64,000 nt of DNA. Origin: Campylobacter vulpis (GTDB lineage: Bacteria; Campylobacterota; Campylobacteria; Campylobacterales; Campylobacteraceae). The position numbers were made by a program, and so were the translations under genes. Shown piece by piece: positions 1 to 8,626 of this stretch (its first letter is position 1; each line of letters begins with the position of its first letter). Location of the stretch: the NCBI RefSeq assembly GCF_014217995.1, contig NZ_CP041617.1, forward strand, positions 186,001-250,000. Direction: 5' to 3'. The notes beneath the pieces were generated by a model. That model ran no database searches, was not told where the DNA came from, and worked only from the letters and a program-made list of their open reading frames with translations.

Positions 1-1
1 T

Positions 2-115
2 AAGGGAATGCTAGAAGCTGGTGATGTATGCGGAATGATAGCATTTTTACTGAGCGATAAGGCCAAATTTATCACAGGGCAAACCTTAGTCGTAGCAGAT
101 GGCTGGGGGCTTTGA
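2..115 (+). CDS. ptmA: SDR oxidoreductase, C-terminal end (PtmA-like), partial
   Basis: Only the last 37 codons are in the window; the gene begins upstream. The visible end, with a phase of ITGQ followed by a D-G-W-G-L terminus, is the classical C-terminus of short-chain dehydrogenase/reductases. In C. jejuni ptmA (Cj1332) lies directly before a maf gene and acts in the CMP-legionaminic acid branch of flagellin glycosylation. The next gene here is a maf gene whose ATG overlaps this stop codon by one base, which supports the ptmA assignment. The fold family is clear; the exact orthologue is inferred from context. Confidence 0.65.
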   Translation, partial: KGMLEAGDVCGMIAFLLSDKAKFITGQTLVVADGWGL

Positions 116-2016
116 TGTCTGGTATTTTTGAAAGAAATTTAGCCCATCTTAGTCCCTCTTTACAAAACGCACTTTTAAGCCTTGATGAGAAAAACAAAAA
201 TGCCTTTAAAATTACGGAGGAATATGCAAAAAACGAAAGAGTGTTTTATAAAAATTTCATTGCAGAAAATGGGAGTTTGGTGTTTGATTATGAGGAATTT
301 GAAGAGAGGCTAAAGGAATTTAAAGAAAAGTATCTGCTTTATCCTGTGCTTTATTTTTATGGTATTTCTAATGCTTTTATGATAGAGAATTTGTTGCAAA
401 ATCCTTATCATTGTCATTTAGTTATTTATGAGAAAGATTTAGCCTTGCTTTATGTTGTTTTGTCAAACATTGATTTAAGCACGGCTTTAGCACAAAAAAG
501 GCTTTTGATTTTTAATGAAGTGAGCCAAATGGAGTATATTTTTGAGACCCAGCCTTTTTTAGCTTATTCTAGGACTTATTTTTTAGAGCTTATGAGTGAT
601 TTTTATGCGACAGAGCAAAAGGAAATTTTAGCCCTAAATTCCTTTTTAATGGAGGGTTTTAAAAAGAGCATTTTAAAGCAGGGAAACGACCCAAAAGACG
701 CCTTACAGGGCATTAGACAATATGTGTATAATTTAGCTTCTATGATTAAAAATCCTAGCTTAAAAGAATTATTGGCAAAAAGAAAGGCTAAATTTAAATC
801 TTGCGTGATTGTTAGCACGGGACCAAGTCTTACTAAACAACTTCCGCTTTTAAAAGAGGTGCAAGAAAAAGTTATCATTTTTGCGGCTGATAGTGCTTAT
901 CCTATCTTAATGCAAAATGACATCGTGCCTGATTATGTGTGTATGGTAGAACGCACGGACTTTACGGCGGAGTTTTTTAAGCACGATTTTGGGGATAAGG
1001 ATAAAAAAACAACTTTTTTACTCGCTTCTTTAGTGCATCCAAATGCCGTTGAGTATTTAGAAAAAAGAGGGAGAGATTATGTCCTAATCCCAAAACATTT
1101 AAATTTCGCACAATATGTTGATTTAAAGGCTTTTGCCCTGCTATCTTCTGCTGTGAGCGTGGCACATATGGCTTTAGCCATAGCTTTAGAGCTTGAGTTT
1201 AAGGAGCTTGTTTTCATTGGACAGGACTTAGCTTATAATGATGTGGGGTATTCGCATCCTAAGGATTATCAACATAGTGCAAATTTTGAAAGCGAGGCTT
1301 ATGAGAAAGTCAAGGTTGTAGCTTATGGTGGGGAGGGTTTTGTAAATAGCCACGAGATATGGATTTTCTTTAGGCAGATTTTGGAGGATTTAATTAAATA
1401 TGTCGTAAGTGCTAAGATTTATAACGCCACAGAGGGAGGTGCGAGGATAGAGGGTATGATAGAAAAGCCTTTTAGCGAGTGTTGCAAGGATTTTAGTGAA
1501 AATAAGCAAAACTTAGAGAAGCTCCAGTCTTTAAGCGAGGATAAGCAAAAAGAATACGCCCTTAAAGCCTATGCTAAAGTCAAAAAAGCTTTTAAAGAAT
1601 GTGTAGGGTTTCAAGCGATGTTAAGGGCTTATTATGAGGATATCGAGCCTGAGTTTTTAAGGCTTAATACGCTTGATTTAGAAGAGGGTGCGAGTGCGAG
1701 TTTTTCACTTGTGCTAAAGGTTGATAAATTTAGAGATGAATTTAGTGTGATTAGTAGTGTTTTTTATGAGCTTATCCACTCCTTTTTTGCACATTTTTGT
1801 ATGAATTTAAATAAAATTTTAGTGCTAAATCCTCTCACTAAAGAGGATTTTTTTAATAAAAATGTGCTTTATATTAAAGAACATCTTGATTTTATGCAAA
1901 GCATTTTTGGCTTTGTAAAAGCACAAGAAGAAACGCTAAAATTTGCTATCACTCCGCTTGAAAATGCTCTAAAAGCAAAGGATCTAAGCAAATATGTAGA
2001 AAGGCTAAGTCAATGA
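115..2016 (+). CDS. Maf family flagellin glycosyltransferase (DUF115), PseD/Cj1333-like
   Basis: Motility accessory factor of 633 residues. Maf proteins transfer nonulosonic acids (pseudaminic or legionaminic acid) to Ser/Thr of flagellin in the cytoplasm before export. The central segment from about residue 235 has the S-T-G-P-S-L loop typical of the DUF115 catalytic domain, followed by a Rossmann-like region with AADSAYPIL and GQDLAYND. I start at ATG 115, which overlaps the preceding stop codon; a TTG one codon earlier is possible. The stop overlaps the ATG of legB by four bases, so it is translationally coupled to legionaminic acid genes. In C. jejuni the gene after ptmA is pseD (Cj1333). 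Which sugar it transfers cannot be read from the sequence. Confidence 0.85.
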   Translation: MSGIFERNLAHLSPSLQNALLSLDEKNKNAFKITEEYAKNERVFYKNFIAENGSLVFDYEEFEERLKEFKEKYLLYPVLYFYGISNAFMIENLLQNPYHCHLVIYEKDLALLYVVLSNIDLSTALAQKRLLIFNEVSQMEYIFETQPFLAYSRTYFLELMSDFYATEQKEILALNSFLMEGFKKSILKQGNDPKDALQGIRQYVYNLASMIKNPSLKELLAKRKAKFKSCVIVSTGPSLTKQLPLLKEVQEKVIIFAADSAYPILMQNDIVPDYVCMVERTDFTAEFFKHDFGDKDKKTTFLLASLVHPNAVEYLEKRGRDYVLIPKHLNFAQYVDLKAFALLSSAVSVAHMALAIALELEFKELVFIGQDLAYNDVGYSHPKDYQHSANFESEAYEKVKVVAYGGEGFVNSHEIWIFFRQILEDLIKYVVSAKIYNATEGGARIEGMIEKPFSECCKDFSENKQNLEKLQSLSEDKQKEYALKAYAKVKKAFKECVGFQAMLRAYYEDIEPEFLRLNTLDLEEGASASFSLVLKVDKFRDEFSVISSVFYELIHSFFAHFCMNLNKILVLNPLTKEDFFNKNVLYIKEHLDFMQSIFGFVKAQEETLKFAITPLENALKAKDLSKYVERLSQ

Positions 2017-2984
2017 AAAAAATTCTCATCACAGGAGCGGACGGCTTCATAGGCTCACATCTTTGCGAGGTTTTACACGCTAAGGGTTATGCAATTAGGG
2101 CTTTGAGTTTTTATAATTCTTTTAATTTTTGGGGGCATTTGGAGCATTTGGAGTGTAGGGAGGATTTGGAGATTGTCAGTGGAGATTTAAGGGATAGCTT
2201 TTTTTGCGATAGCCTTGTAAAAGGCGTTGATGCGGTGCTACATTTAGGAGCTTTAATTGCCATACCTTATTCTTACGCTGCACCGCAAAGTTATGTTGAT
2301 ACTAACATACAAGGCACTTTAAATTTGCTTGAAGCGGCTAAAAAACACGCCATTAAACGCTTTATCCATACTTCAACGAGTGAAGTTTATGGAAGTGCGA
2401 TTTATACGCCCATTGATGAAAAGCACCCTCTCCAGCCTCAAAGTCCTTATTCTGCGAGTAAAATCGGTGCAGATATGCTTGCTCTTAGTTATTTTTATAG
2501 CTTTAATTTGCCTATCATTGTAGCGCGTCCTTTTAATGCTTATGGTCCGCGTCAAAGTGCAAGGGCTTTTATCCCTGCGATGATGGTGCAGATTTTAAGC
2601 GGAGCGAGGGAACTTAAGGTGGGGGATTTAAGCACGAAGAGGGATTTAAATTTCGTGCGGGATACTTGCGAGGGTTTTGCGACCTTACTCACAAATGGCG
2701 ACTTTGGCGAGGTTTATAATATAGGCAGTGGTGTGGAATATACAATGAGCGAGGTTTTAGAGTTGATTTGTGAGTTAAGTGAAGTTGAAGTTAAAATCAC
2801 TCAAGATAAAACAAGACTTCGCCCTAAAAATAGCGAGGTTACGAGGTTACTTTGTGATAGTTCTAAGTTAAAAAGCGTGAGTGCGTGGGAAAGTAAGGTT
2901 TCACTCAAAGAGGGTTTAGAGCAAACTTTAGCTTATGTGAAAGCGAATTTAAATGCTTATAAAACAGGGATTTATAATGTTTGA
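2013..2984 (+). CDS. legB: LegB-type nucleotide-sugar 4,6-dehydratase
   Basis: Extended SDR of 323 residues, the same length as C. jejuni Cj1319. It has an N-terminal NAD-binding GADGFIG motif near residue 8, a TSTSEVYG segment near 120 carrying the catalytic Ser/Thr, and a YSASK motif (YxxxK) near 146. LegB converts GDP-GlcNAc to the 4-keto-6-deoxy intermediate, the first modification step towards CMP-legionaminic acid. It overlaps maf by four bases upstream and legC by eight bases downstream. The pairing with legC makes the assignment firmer than SDR similarity alone would; other 4,6-dehydratases such as PseB are less similar. Confidence 0.85.
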   Translation: MKKILITGADGFIGSHLCEVLHAKGYAIRALSFYNSFNFWGHLEHLECREDLEIVSGDLRDSFFCDSLVKGVDAVLHLGALIAIPYSYAAPQSYVDTNIQGTLNLLEAAKKHAIKRFIHTSTSEVYGSAIYTPIDEKHPLQPQSPYSASKIGADMLALSYFYSFNLPIIVARPFNAYGPRQSARAFIPAMMVQILSGARELKVGDLSTKRDLNFVRDTCEGFATLLTNGDFGEVYNIGSGVEYTMSEVLELICELSEVEVKITQDKTRLRPKNSEVTRLLCDSSKLKSVSAWESKVSLKEGLEQTLAYVKANLNAYKTGIYNV

Positions 2985-4116
2985 AAAAGAAATTGCTTTT
3001 ATTAAAGAGCTTTATAAAAAAGAGCAAATTGCCCTTCACGAGCCTTGCTTTGGGGCGGAGGAAAAAACGCTTTTAAATGAATGTATAGAAAGTGGGTTTG
3101 TCTCAAGTGTGGGGAAATTTGTAGGCGAATTTGAGGAGCAAATCAAAAAATTTAGCAACGCAAAATACGCCATAGCGACAAATAGCGGCACTTCAGCCCT
3201 TCACATCGCCCTTTTGGCAAATAAAATCGATGAAAAATGCGAAGTTATCACACAAGCTTTAAGCTTTGTAGCGACTGCAAATGCCATTGCTTATACTGGT
3301 GCAAAGCCTATTTTTTTAGATGTGAGCTTAAAAACGCTAAGTTTAAGTGCGAGGGCTGTGAGTGAATTTTTAGCAAAAAATACCTTTATTAAAAATGGAA
3401 AATGTTTCAATAAGCACACAAAAAAGCACATCAAAGCCTTAGTTTTAATGCACACTTTTGGTTTAAGTGGCGAAATTGTAGAGCTTAAGAAAATTTGTGA
3501 AAAATATCATCTCATCTTCATCGAAGACGCCGCAGAGGCACTTGGGAGCTTTTTTCAAAATAAAGCCTTAGGCACTTTTGGAAAATGTGGAATTTATAGC
3601 TTTAATGGCAATAAAATCATCACAGGAGGCTGTGGGGGCGTGGTGCTAACAGACGATGAAAAAATCGCTAAAAGAGCAAGGCATTTAAGCACAACTGCTA
3701 AAATCCCTCATGCTTATCACTATAAGCACGATACGCTAGGCTTTAATTATAGGCTTTGTAATGTTAATGCCGCCTTGCTCGTAGCACAAATGAAAAAGCT
3801 TAATGCCTTTTTGATTGATAAAAGAAACACGGCTAAACTTTATAAAGAATTTTTTAAAGAGAGTGAATTTTGTGAATTTGTCAATGAAAATGAGGGAGAG
3901 AAAAGTAATTTTTGGCTCTGTGCTTTAAAATTTAAAAAACCTAGTTTGAGAAAAGAATTTATTAAAGTTTGCCTTGCAAATCAAATTTTTGTTCGTCCTG
4001 TGTGGAAAAGCTTGGCAGGGTTAAAGATGTATCAAAATTGTCAAAAAGATGCGTTAAAAAATACGAAAATTTTAGAAAAAACCTTGCTAAATTTGCCAAG
4101 TAGCGTCAGGGCTTAA
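2977..4116 (+). CDS. legC: LegC-type PLP-dependent sugar aminotransferase
   Basis: DegT/DnrJ/EryC1 family aminotransferase of 379 residues from ATG 2977; a longer in-frame start at 2953 lies inside legB and has no better ribosome site. It has an [13 protein letters not shown] phosphate-binding segment near residue 62 and an EDAAEALG aspartate motif near 185. The Schiff-base lysine is in [11 protein letters not shown] near 212. LegC aminates the 4-keto product of LegB to give GDP-4-amino-6-deoxy-GlcNAc. It is the last gene of the flagellin glycosylation cluster here, and it meets atpB tail to tail with a four-base overlap. Confidence 0.85.
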   Translation: MFEKEIAFIKELYKKEQIALHEPCFGAEEKTLLNECIESGFVSSVGKFVGEFEEQIKKFSNAKYAIATNSGTSALHIALLANKIDEKCEVITQALSFVATANAIAYTGAKPIFLDVSLKTLSLSARAVSEFLAKNTFIKNGKCFNKHTKKHIKALVLMHTFGLSGEIVELKKICEKYHLIFIEDAAEALGSFFQNKALGTFGKCGIYSFNGNKIITGGCGGVVLTDDEKIAKRARHLSTTAKIPHAYHYKHDTLGFNYRLCNVNAALLVAQMKKLNAFLIDKRNTAKLYKEFFKESEFCEFVNENEGEKSNFWLCALKFKKPSLRKEFIKVCLANQIFVRPVWKSLAGLKMYQNCQKDALKNTKILEKTLLNLPSSVRA

Positions 4117-4793
4117 TGCCCCTCTTCTACAATGGTCGCTCCCGCTAAATAGACATAAGTTAAAATCATGAAAATAAAGGCTTGCAAAAATGCCATAAAG
4201 GTCAAAAGCACATAAGCAGGAAGTGGAGCTATATAAGGCACAAGAGCCAAAATAACGGCTAAAAATAAATCATCGCCCTTAATATTACCAAACAAACGAA
4301 AGGATAAAGAAATCACACGAGAAAAGTGAGAAACAAGCTCAATAGGAAACATTAAAGGAGCTAGAATTTTCACGGGTCCCATAAAATGGGCGAAATATTT
4401 TACCACACCTTGCGTTTTAATGCCCTCAAAATGATAATACACAAAGACGATTAAGGCTAAGGAAAGGGTTAAATTTAAACTTGCACTTGGGGCGTGAAAA
4501 CCCGGGATAATGCCGATGATATTACTAAAAAATACAATAATACCTAAAGTCGCCACGAGAGGGAGGTATTTTCTAGCGGACTTTTCATTACCCATAGTAT
4601 CATTACCCATAGACAAAACGCCCTCTAAAAAGGCTTCACTGATATTTTGCATCCCCCTTGGGATAAGCTGCATCGAACGGGTAGAAAGTTTAGCAATAAT
4701 CACAGCAAATAAAGCTACCAAAGCTAAGTGAAAAAAGTATGAAAAAGTATGACTTGGGTCGATTAAAGAGCTAAATAAAAATAAATCTTTCAT
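4113..4793 (-). CDS. atpB: ATP synthase F0 subunit a
   Basis: Integral membrane subunit a of the F0 proton channel, 226 residues, with five or six hydrophobic helices. The penultimate region has the LSFRLFGN motif with the essential arginine that faces the c-ring, and a C-terminal [13 protein letters not shown] helix. As in other Campylobacter, atpB stands apart from the atpFHAGDC genes. An extended -10 element (TGcTAAAAT on the minus strand) lies about 43 bases before the ATG, so it has its own promoter. It converges on legC, and the two stop codons overlap. Confidence 0.95.
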   Translation of the reverse strand: MKDLFLFSSLIDPSHTFSYFFHLALVALFAVIIAKLSTRSMQLIPRGMQNISEAFLEGVLSMGNDTMGNEKSARKYLPLVATLGIIVFFSNIIGIIPGFHAPSASLNLTLSLALIVFVYYHFEGIKTQGVVKYFAHFMGPVKILAPLMFPIELVSHFSRVISLSFRLFGNIKGDDLFLAVILALVPYIAPLPAYVLLTFMAFLQAFIFMILTYVYLAGATIVEEGH

Positions 4794-4835
4794 CTATATT
4801 CCTTCAAAAGGCTAATTCTTAAAATCAAAAAGGCA

Positions 4836-4844
4836 ATTTTAGCA
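4836..4844 (-). promoter_or_regulatory. atpB extended -10 element
   Basis: On the minus strand this reads TGcTAAAAT, a match to the Campylobacter extended -10 consensus TGnTAnAAT, about 43 bases before the atpB ATG. There is no clear -35 box, as usual for Campylobacter sigma70 promoters. Assigned by pattern only. Confidence 0.55.
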
Positions 4845-4926
4845 AATTTTTGCTTAATATTTTAATATGCTTTCAAAAAAAGCGATATTTTTACACATTT
4901 TTTTTCTTGTAAAAAAACCTTTTTTT

Positions 4927-4935
4927 TGTTAAAAT
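4927..4935 (+). promoter_or_regulatory. infA extended -10 element
   Basis: TGtTAAAAT matches the Campylobacter extended -10. It follows two phased T-tracts (4900-4926), which take the place of a -35 box in this genus. It lies 33 bases before the TTG start of infA. Confidence 0.6.
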
Positions 4936-4968
4936 GACGGCTTTAAATTGACTTATAAAGGATAAATT

Positions 4969-5187
4969 TTGGCAAAAGATGATGTCATAGAAATTGATGG
5001 AAATGTAATCGAAGCTTTACCTAATGCAAATTTCAAAGTTGAACTTGATAATAAACATATCATTTTATGCCACATAGCAGGTAAAATGCGTATGCACTAT
5101 ATCCGCATTATGCCAGGAGATAGGGTTAAGGTCGAGCTTACGCCTTATAGTCTTGATAAGGGTCGTATTACTTTTAGATATAAATAG
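4969..5187 (+). CDS. infA: Translation initiation factor IF-1
   Basis: 72 residues, the exact usual length of IF-1, a single OB-fold that binds the ribosomal A site during initiation. The family signature is visible: KDDVIEIDG at the N-terminus, [13 protein letters not shown] in the middle and a GRITFRYK C-terminus. The start is TTG with an AAAGGAT ribosome site six bases upstream. It stands alone here, with its own promoter and a hairpin directly after the stop codon. Confidence 0.97.
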   Translation: MAKDDVIEIDGNVIEALPNANFKVELDNKHIILCHIAGKMRMHYIRIMPGDRVKVELTPYSLDKGRITFRYK

Positions 5188-5208
5188 GAGCTAAAAAGCT
5201 CCCTTTTC
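5187..5208. terminator. Bidirectional terminator between infA and tupA
   Basis: GGAGCT and AGCTCC form a six-base-pair stem around an AAAA loop, starting at the last base of the infA stop codon and followed by CTTTT on the plus strand. The tupA-like gene ends at 5207 on the other strand, so the same hairpin can end both transcripts. Confidence 0.65.
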
Positions 5209-6040
5209 ACTCAAAATACTGCTTCGCGTAAGCGGCATTTTCGTATAAATTTTCTTTATATTTTTCTTTTCCGTAATTTGCAATAATATCCTGCCCCTCT
5301 TTTGAACTTAAGAATTTTACAAAAAGAAGTGCTAATTTTGAAGGATTTTCTGTCGTCATCGCAACATAGGTGTTGATTAGGACTTTATCGCCTGCATAAA
5401 GAATTTCTAAATTTTTTAGTTCATTTTTTGCAAGTTTATAAGTGCTAGAATCACTCATAAAATAACCCTTTGTCTCATCTGCTTTTTTTAAGGTGGCTAA
5501 CATAAAATCTTTATTTGCCACATACCACGCTCCACTAGGCTTGACATTTGCATTTTTCCAAATGCTCATCTCTTTCTTGTGTGTGCCTGAATTGTCCGCT
5601 CTTGTGTAAAAAAGTGCTTGTTTTTGTGCGATTTTACTATAAGCTTCCTTGGCATTTTTTGAATTTTTAATATCAGCAGGATCATCTTTTGGTCCTAGGA
5701 TATAAAATTCATTTGATCCAATGAGAGTTCTATTGGCTGCCCAGCCCTCTTTTATCGCTTCTTTTTCTGCTTTTGGTGCATGCACCATAGCGATGTCAAT
5801 TTGTTTTTCTTTGAGGAGTCTTAAGCTTTCTCCACTTCCTGCTTTAATCCAACAAAGAGAGCTATTATGTTTAGTATTAAAAGCCTTAGCTAAAGCTTCT
5901 AAAAGTCCAAGTTCTCCCGGGCTTCCTGTGGCAAGCTTGATTTGCTCTTTACCTTTTCCATAAATAGCCGTGCAGTCCATAGCACTAACCCCCGTAAGTG
6001 AAATAATAGCAACTAGTGCCATTTTAGATAGAATTTTCAT
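5207..6040 (-). CDS. tupA: Tungstate/molybdate ABC transporter substrate-binding protein (TupA-like)
   Basis: Periplasmic binding protein of 277 residues with an N-terminal signal peptide (about residues 1-22). It resembles TupA of C. jejuni (Cj1540): the LATGSPGELGLLEAL opening, a GSGESLRLLKEKQIDIAMVH segment, a phase of EFYILGPKDDPA, and the oxyanion-binding ADNSGTHKKE region are family hallmarks. Tungstate loaded by TupABC supports tungsto-enzymes such as formate dehydrogenase. I start at ATG 6040, which has an AAGGA site; the frame stays open to 6118 but only inside the upstream gene. It overlaps the upstream GT9 gene by 17 bases. No tupB or tupC permease/ATPase genes lie beside it, which is unusual. 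A molybdate or phosphate ligand is a weaker alternative. Confidence 0.75.
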   Translation of the reverse strand: MKILSKMALVAIISLTGVSAMDCTAIYGKGKEQIKLATGSPGELGLLEALAKAFNTKHNSSLCWIKAGSGESLRLLKEKQIDIAMVHAPKAEKEAIKEGWAANRTLIGSNEFYILGPKDDPADIKNSKNAKEAYSKIAQKQALFYTRADNSGTHKKEMSIWKNANVKPSGAWYVANKDFMLATLKKADETKGYFMSDSSTYKLAKNELKNLEILYAGDKVLINTYVAMTTENPSKLALLFVKFLSSKEGQDIIANYGKEKYKENLYENAAYAKQYFE

Positions 6041-6998
6041 TTTTAATCCTTGTAGTAAAGTGATTTGCTTTTTTATAAAAAATTTGCATAATTTTAGCAT
6101 AGTTTTTTTGATAACCATTTTCTAGAGAAAATTTTTCACATTTCCCTCCATAGCTTCCGCCACTAAACCTATAAAAAGTATGTTTTGGGATAAAAATGAG
6201 GCTTGGAATTTGTAAAATATCACAAAGATGCACTATGCCAGTATCCACAGAGATAAGCCCATCAAGTCTGTTGCAAAAAGCTACAAGAGAGGCTATGCTA
6301 TCACTATTAACAAAGACTTTTAAATTTTCTTTTTCTTTAATGTTAAATTGTAAGGTATTGTGTGTGAAATTAACTAAGATAAATAAAATTTCAGGGAATT
6401 TTTCACTCAAATTTTTACTTAAATCAAGCCAAGTTTTAGGCAGGAGGTTAAAGCCTATGTTTTCAGTTTGATTTCCAAAAATATTAAGGGCGATGATTTT
6501 GGAAAATTGCTTATTTTGCTTAAAGAATTTTTCGCTTAAAGTATCATCACTGGGGAGTAAATTTTTCACTTCTTTAAAATTAATCTTAGAAAAATTCGTA
6601 TCATAATGCCTTTTATCTATGGCTCTTACGAGCTTTAGAGCAATTTCGCTCATATGAAGTTTAGCTCTTTTGTAAGGCATAGGTGTGTCAAAATAAAGGA
6701 GACTAAGAAGATGAGGTTGGGTGATAATGCGTCCTAGTTTAAGTTTATGTAGGGTTTTAAAAAAGCTTGAATTGCGTATATTTGTGATAAAAATATCACT
6801 TTTTAAATTTTCAAAATTCTTATCCCCAGTATAAATTTCATCAATGAAAGGGATATTTTCAAGAAAGTTTTCATCACTAAAGCCCTTTTGTGCTAAGACG
6901 AGTTTATCCTTTGGATAAAGGCATTTTATAGCATAAAGGGCTTTAAAACATACGAGCAAATCGCCAAAGCCGTTTTGATGAAAGACTATGCGTCTCAT
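6024..6998 (-). CDS. Glycosyltransferase family 9 (heptosyltransferase-like) protein
   Basis: 324 residues with the two-domain GT-B layout of GT9 enzymes. The N-terminus has a QNGFGDLLVCFKAL segment that mirrors the GxxGDxL motif of heptosyltransferases, and the C-terminal domain has a SVDTGIVHLCDIL motif like the TGxxHLA nucleotide-sugar site. Members transfer ADP-heptose or related sugars to lipooligosaccharide core. The acceptor is unknown. It overlaps purM upstream by four bases and tupA downstream by 17 bases, so it sits in a purM-GT9-tupA transcription unit with no obvious functional link. It is divergent from the classical WaaC and WaaF proteins. Confidence 0.65.
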   Translation of the reverse strand: MRRIVFHQNGFGDLLVCFKALYAIKCLYPKDKLVLAQKGFSDENFLENIPFIDEIYTGDKNFENLKSDIFITNIRNSSFFKTLHKLKLGRIITQPHLLSLLYFDTPMPYKRAKLHMSEIALKLVRAIDKRHYDTNFSKINFKEVKNLLPSDDTLSEKFFKQNKQFSKIIALNIFGNQTENIGFNLLPKTWLDLSKNLSEKFPEILFILVNFTHNTLQFNIKEKENLKVFVNSDSIASLVAFCNRLDGLISVDTGIVHLCDILQIPSLIFIPKHTFYRFSGGSYGGKCEKFSLENGYQKNYAKIMQIFYKKANHFTTRIKNENSI

Positions 6999-7981
6999 TC
7001 TAAAACCACGCCCTCATTAATCACAATTTCGCCGATGATAAAGGCATCTGTGCTTTCTAGAACCTTAGAGGCATTGCTAGGACTTACGACAAGCACTAAG
7101 CCAATGCCCATATTAAAACTTCGATACATTTCAGCCTCTTCGACCCTTTCGCCGATGTGATAGAAAATTTCAGGGGTTTTTAAATGATGTTTTCTTATTA
7201 CAGCACCTAAGCCTTTGGGTAAAACGCGTGGCAAATTCTCAACTAAGCCCCCCCCTGTGATGTGTGCTAGAGCATTGATATAGGGTTTTATAGCTAAAAA
7301 GTCTTTTACATAAATGCGTGTAGGCTCAAGTAAGATGTCGATTAAATCTTTACCCTCGATTTTATCATCAAATTTCATTTTAAGGCTTTCAAAAAGCACC
7401 TTTCTAGCTAAAGAATAGCCATTTGAGTGAAGCCCGGAACTAGGAAGTGCTAAAAGTAAATCCCCATTTTTGACATAATTTGAGCGTTCTAACTCTTCTT
7501 CTTCGGCTATACCTACCGCAAAGCCCGCTAAATCAAAATCATCTTTAGCATACATTCCGGGCATTTCAGCCGTTTCTCCGCCTATTAAAGCACAATTTGC
7601 CATTTTGCAGCCCTTAGCTATGCCCTCAACCACAGCTTTTGCGACCTCTACTTCAAGCTTTGCCGTAGCGTAATAATCAAGAAAAAATAAAGGCGTAGCA
7701 AAATTACAAATCAAATCATTCACACACATCGCCACTAAATCCTGTCCTATGGTGCCATATTTTTTCGCATCAATAGCAAGGCGTAGTTTGGTGCCAACCC
7801 CATCAGTCGCCCCTAAAATCACAGGCTTTTGATAGCCGCTTGGCAGTCTAAAAGCCCCAGCAAAAGAGCCTATACCGCCGATAACATTTTGGTTAAAAGT
7901 CTCTTTTACAAGGGGTTTGATAGCCTCTACAAAGGCGTTGCCATTATCTATACTTACTCCAGCATCTTCGTATGAAATCAT
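6995..7981 (-). CDS. purM: Phosphoribosylformylglycinamidine cyclo-ligase
   Basis: AIR synthase, 328 residues, fifth step of purine synthesis: it closes the imidazole ring of FGAM with ATP. Family motifs include the YEDAGVSIDNGNAFV start, GGIGSFAGAF near residue 35, the GATDGVGTKLRLA loop near 58, DLVAMCVND near 80, GGETAEMPGMY near 138 and ITGGGLVENLPR near 240. It is divergent from coaE, the same arrangement as Cj1529c/Cj1530. The GGG motif is encoded by an eight-base G run, which I regard as coding constraint. Confidence 0.97.
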   Translation of the reverse strand: MISYEDAGVSIDNGNAFVEAIKPLVKETFNQNVIGGIGSFAGAFRLPSGYQKPVILGATDGVGTKLRLAIDAKKYGTIGQDLVAMCVNDLICNFATPLFFLDYYATAKLEVEVAKAVVEGIAKGCKMANCALIGGETAEMPGMYAKDDFDLAGFAVGIAEEEELERSNYVKNGDLLLALPSSGLHSNGYSLARKVLFESLKMKFDDKIEGKDLIDILLEPTRIYVKDFLAIKPYINALAHITGGGLVENLPRVLPKGLGAVIRKHHLKTPEIFYHIGERVEEAEMYRSFNMGIGLVLVVSPSNASKVLESTDAFIIGEIVINEGVVLE

Positions 7982-8008
7982 TTATTTACCTTTAAGAATT
8001 TAAAGGGT

Positions 8009-8014
8009 ATTTTA
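8009..8014 (-). promoter_or_regulatory. Possible purM -10 box
   Basis: The minus strand reads TAAAAT 28 bases before the purM ATG, preceded by TTTGAC. The purM-coaE gap is only 61 bases, so divergent promoters must be packed here. Pattern evidence only. Confidence 0.35.
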
Positions 8015-8042
8015 GTCAAAAAAAGTTTCGACAAGGTATAAA

Positions 8043-8624
8043 ATGAAAAATGCGTATTTTGTGAGTGCGAGCATAGCTTGTGGTAAAAGTTCTTTTATAA
8101 AAATAGCAAATGAACTAGGTTTTAAAAGCCTTAGTGCGGACACTATTTCTAATGATATTTTGCAAAATAATGCCGCTTTATTAGCAGAACTTTTTTCTTT
8201 AAATTTAGATAAAGAGGGCAAGATTGACAAAAAAATCCTTGCAAATTTAATTTTTAATGATAAAGAAGCTAAAGAAAAATTAGAAAATTTTATGCACCCT
8301 AAAATTCGCGAAGAGCTTTTTGAAAAAATGCAAATTTTAGAGCAAAAAGGACGCATTTTTTTTGTAGAAGTTCCGCTTTTTTTTGAAAGTGATTTTTATA
8401 AAAATTTAGGGAAAAGCGTGCTGATTTATGCGCCTAAAAATTTGAGTTTGCAAAGATTAATGCAAAGAGATGGTTTAAATAAAGAAGAAGCTTTAAAGAG
8501 GATTGAGGCACAAATGGATATAGAAAAAAAGCGTGAAATGGCAGATTTTGTGATAGAAAACACTGGCTCTTATGAAGAATTTAGGCAAAATTGTGTTAAA
8601 TTTATTAAAAGTTTAAAGGAGTAG
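8043..8624 (+). CDS. coaE: Dephospho-CoA kinase
   Basis: 193 residues. It phosphorylates the 3'-hydroxyl of dephospho-CoA in the last step of coenzyme A synthesis. The N-terminal P-loop is SIACGKSSF, followed by LSADTISNDIL, which corresponds to the conserved D-x-D/A region after the P-loop. FFVEVPLFFES near 100 matches the VPLLFE motif, and a QRLMQRDG segment near 138 is the usual Arg-rich lid. The ATG has an AAGG site. It precedes dapF by two bases, as in Cj1530-Cj1531. Confidence 0.93.
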   Translation: MKNAYFVSASIACGKSSFIKIANELGFKSLSADTISNDILQNNAALLAELFSLNLDKEGKIDKKILANLIFNDKEAKEKLENFMHPKIREELFEKMQILEQKGRIFFVEVPLFFESDFYKNLGKSVLIYAPKNLSLQRLMQRDGLNKEEALKRIEAQMDIEKKREMADFVIENTGSYEEFRQNCVKFIKSLKE

Positions 8625-8626
8625 GG

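Noticed and set aside
603-878. Antisense open frames in maf, selB, selA, accD and others
   Set aside because: They overlap well-recognised genes, have no ribosome site or family signature and follow the codon bias of the real gene on the other strand.
7248-7255. C8 run (G8 on the coding strand) in purM as a phase-variable tract
   Set aside because: It encodes the conserved GGG motif of an essential-type purine enzyme; length eight is at the lower limit for slippage and switching off purM would be costly.
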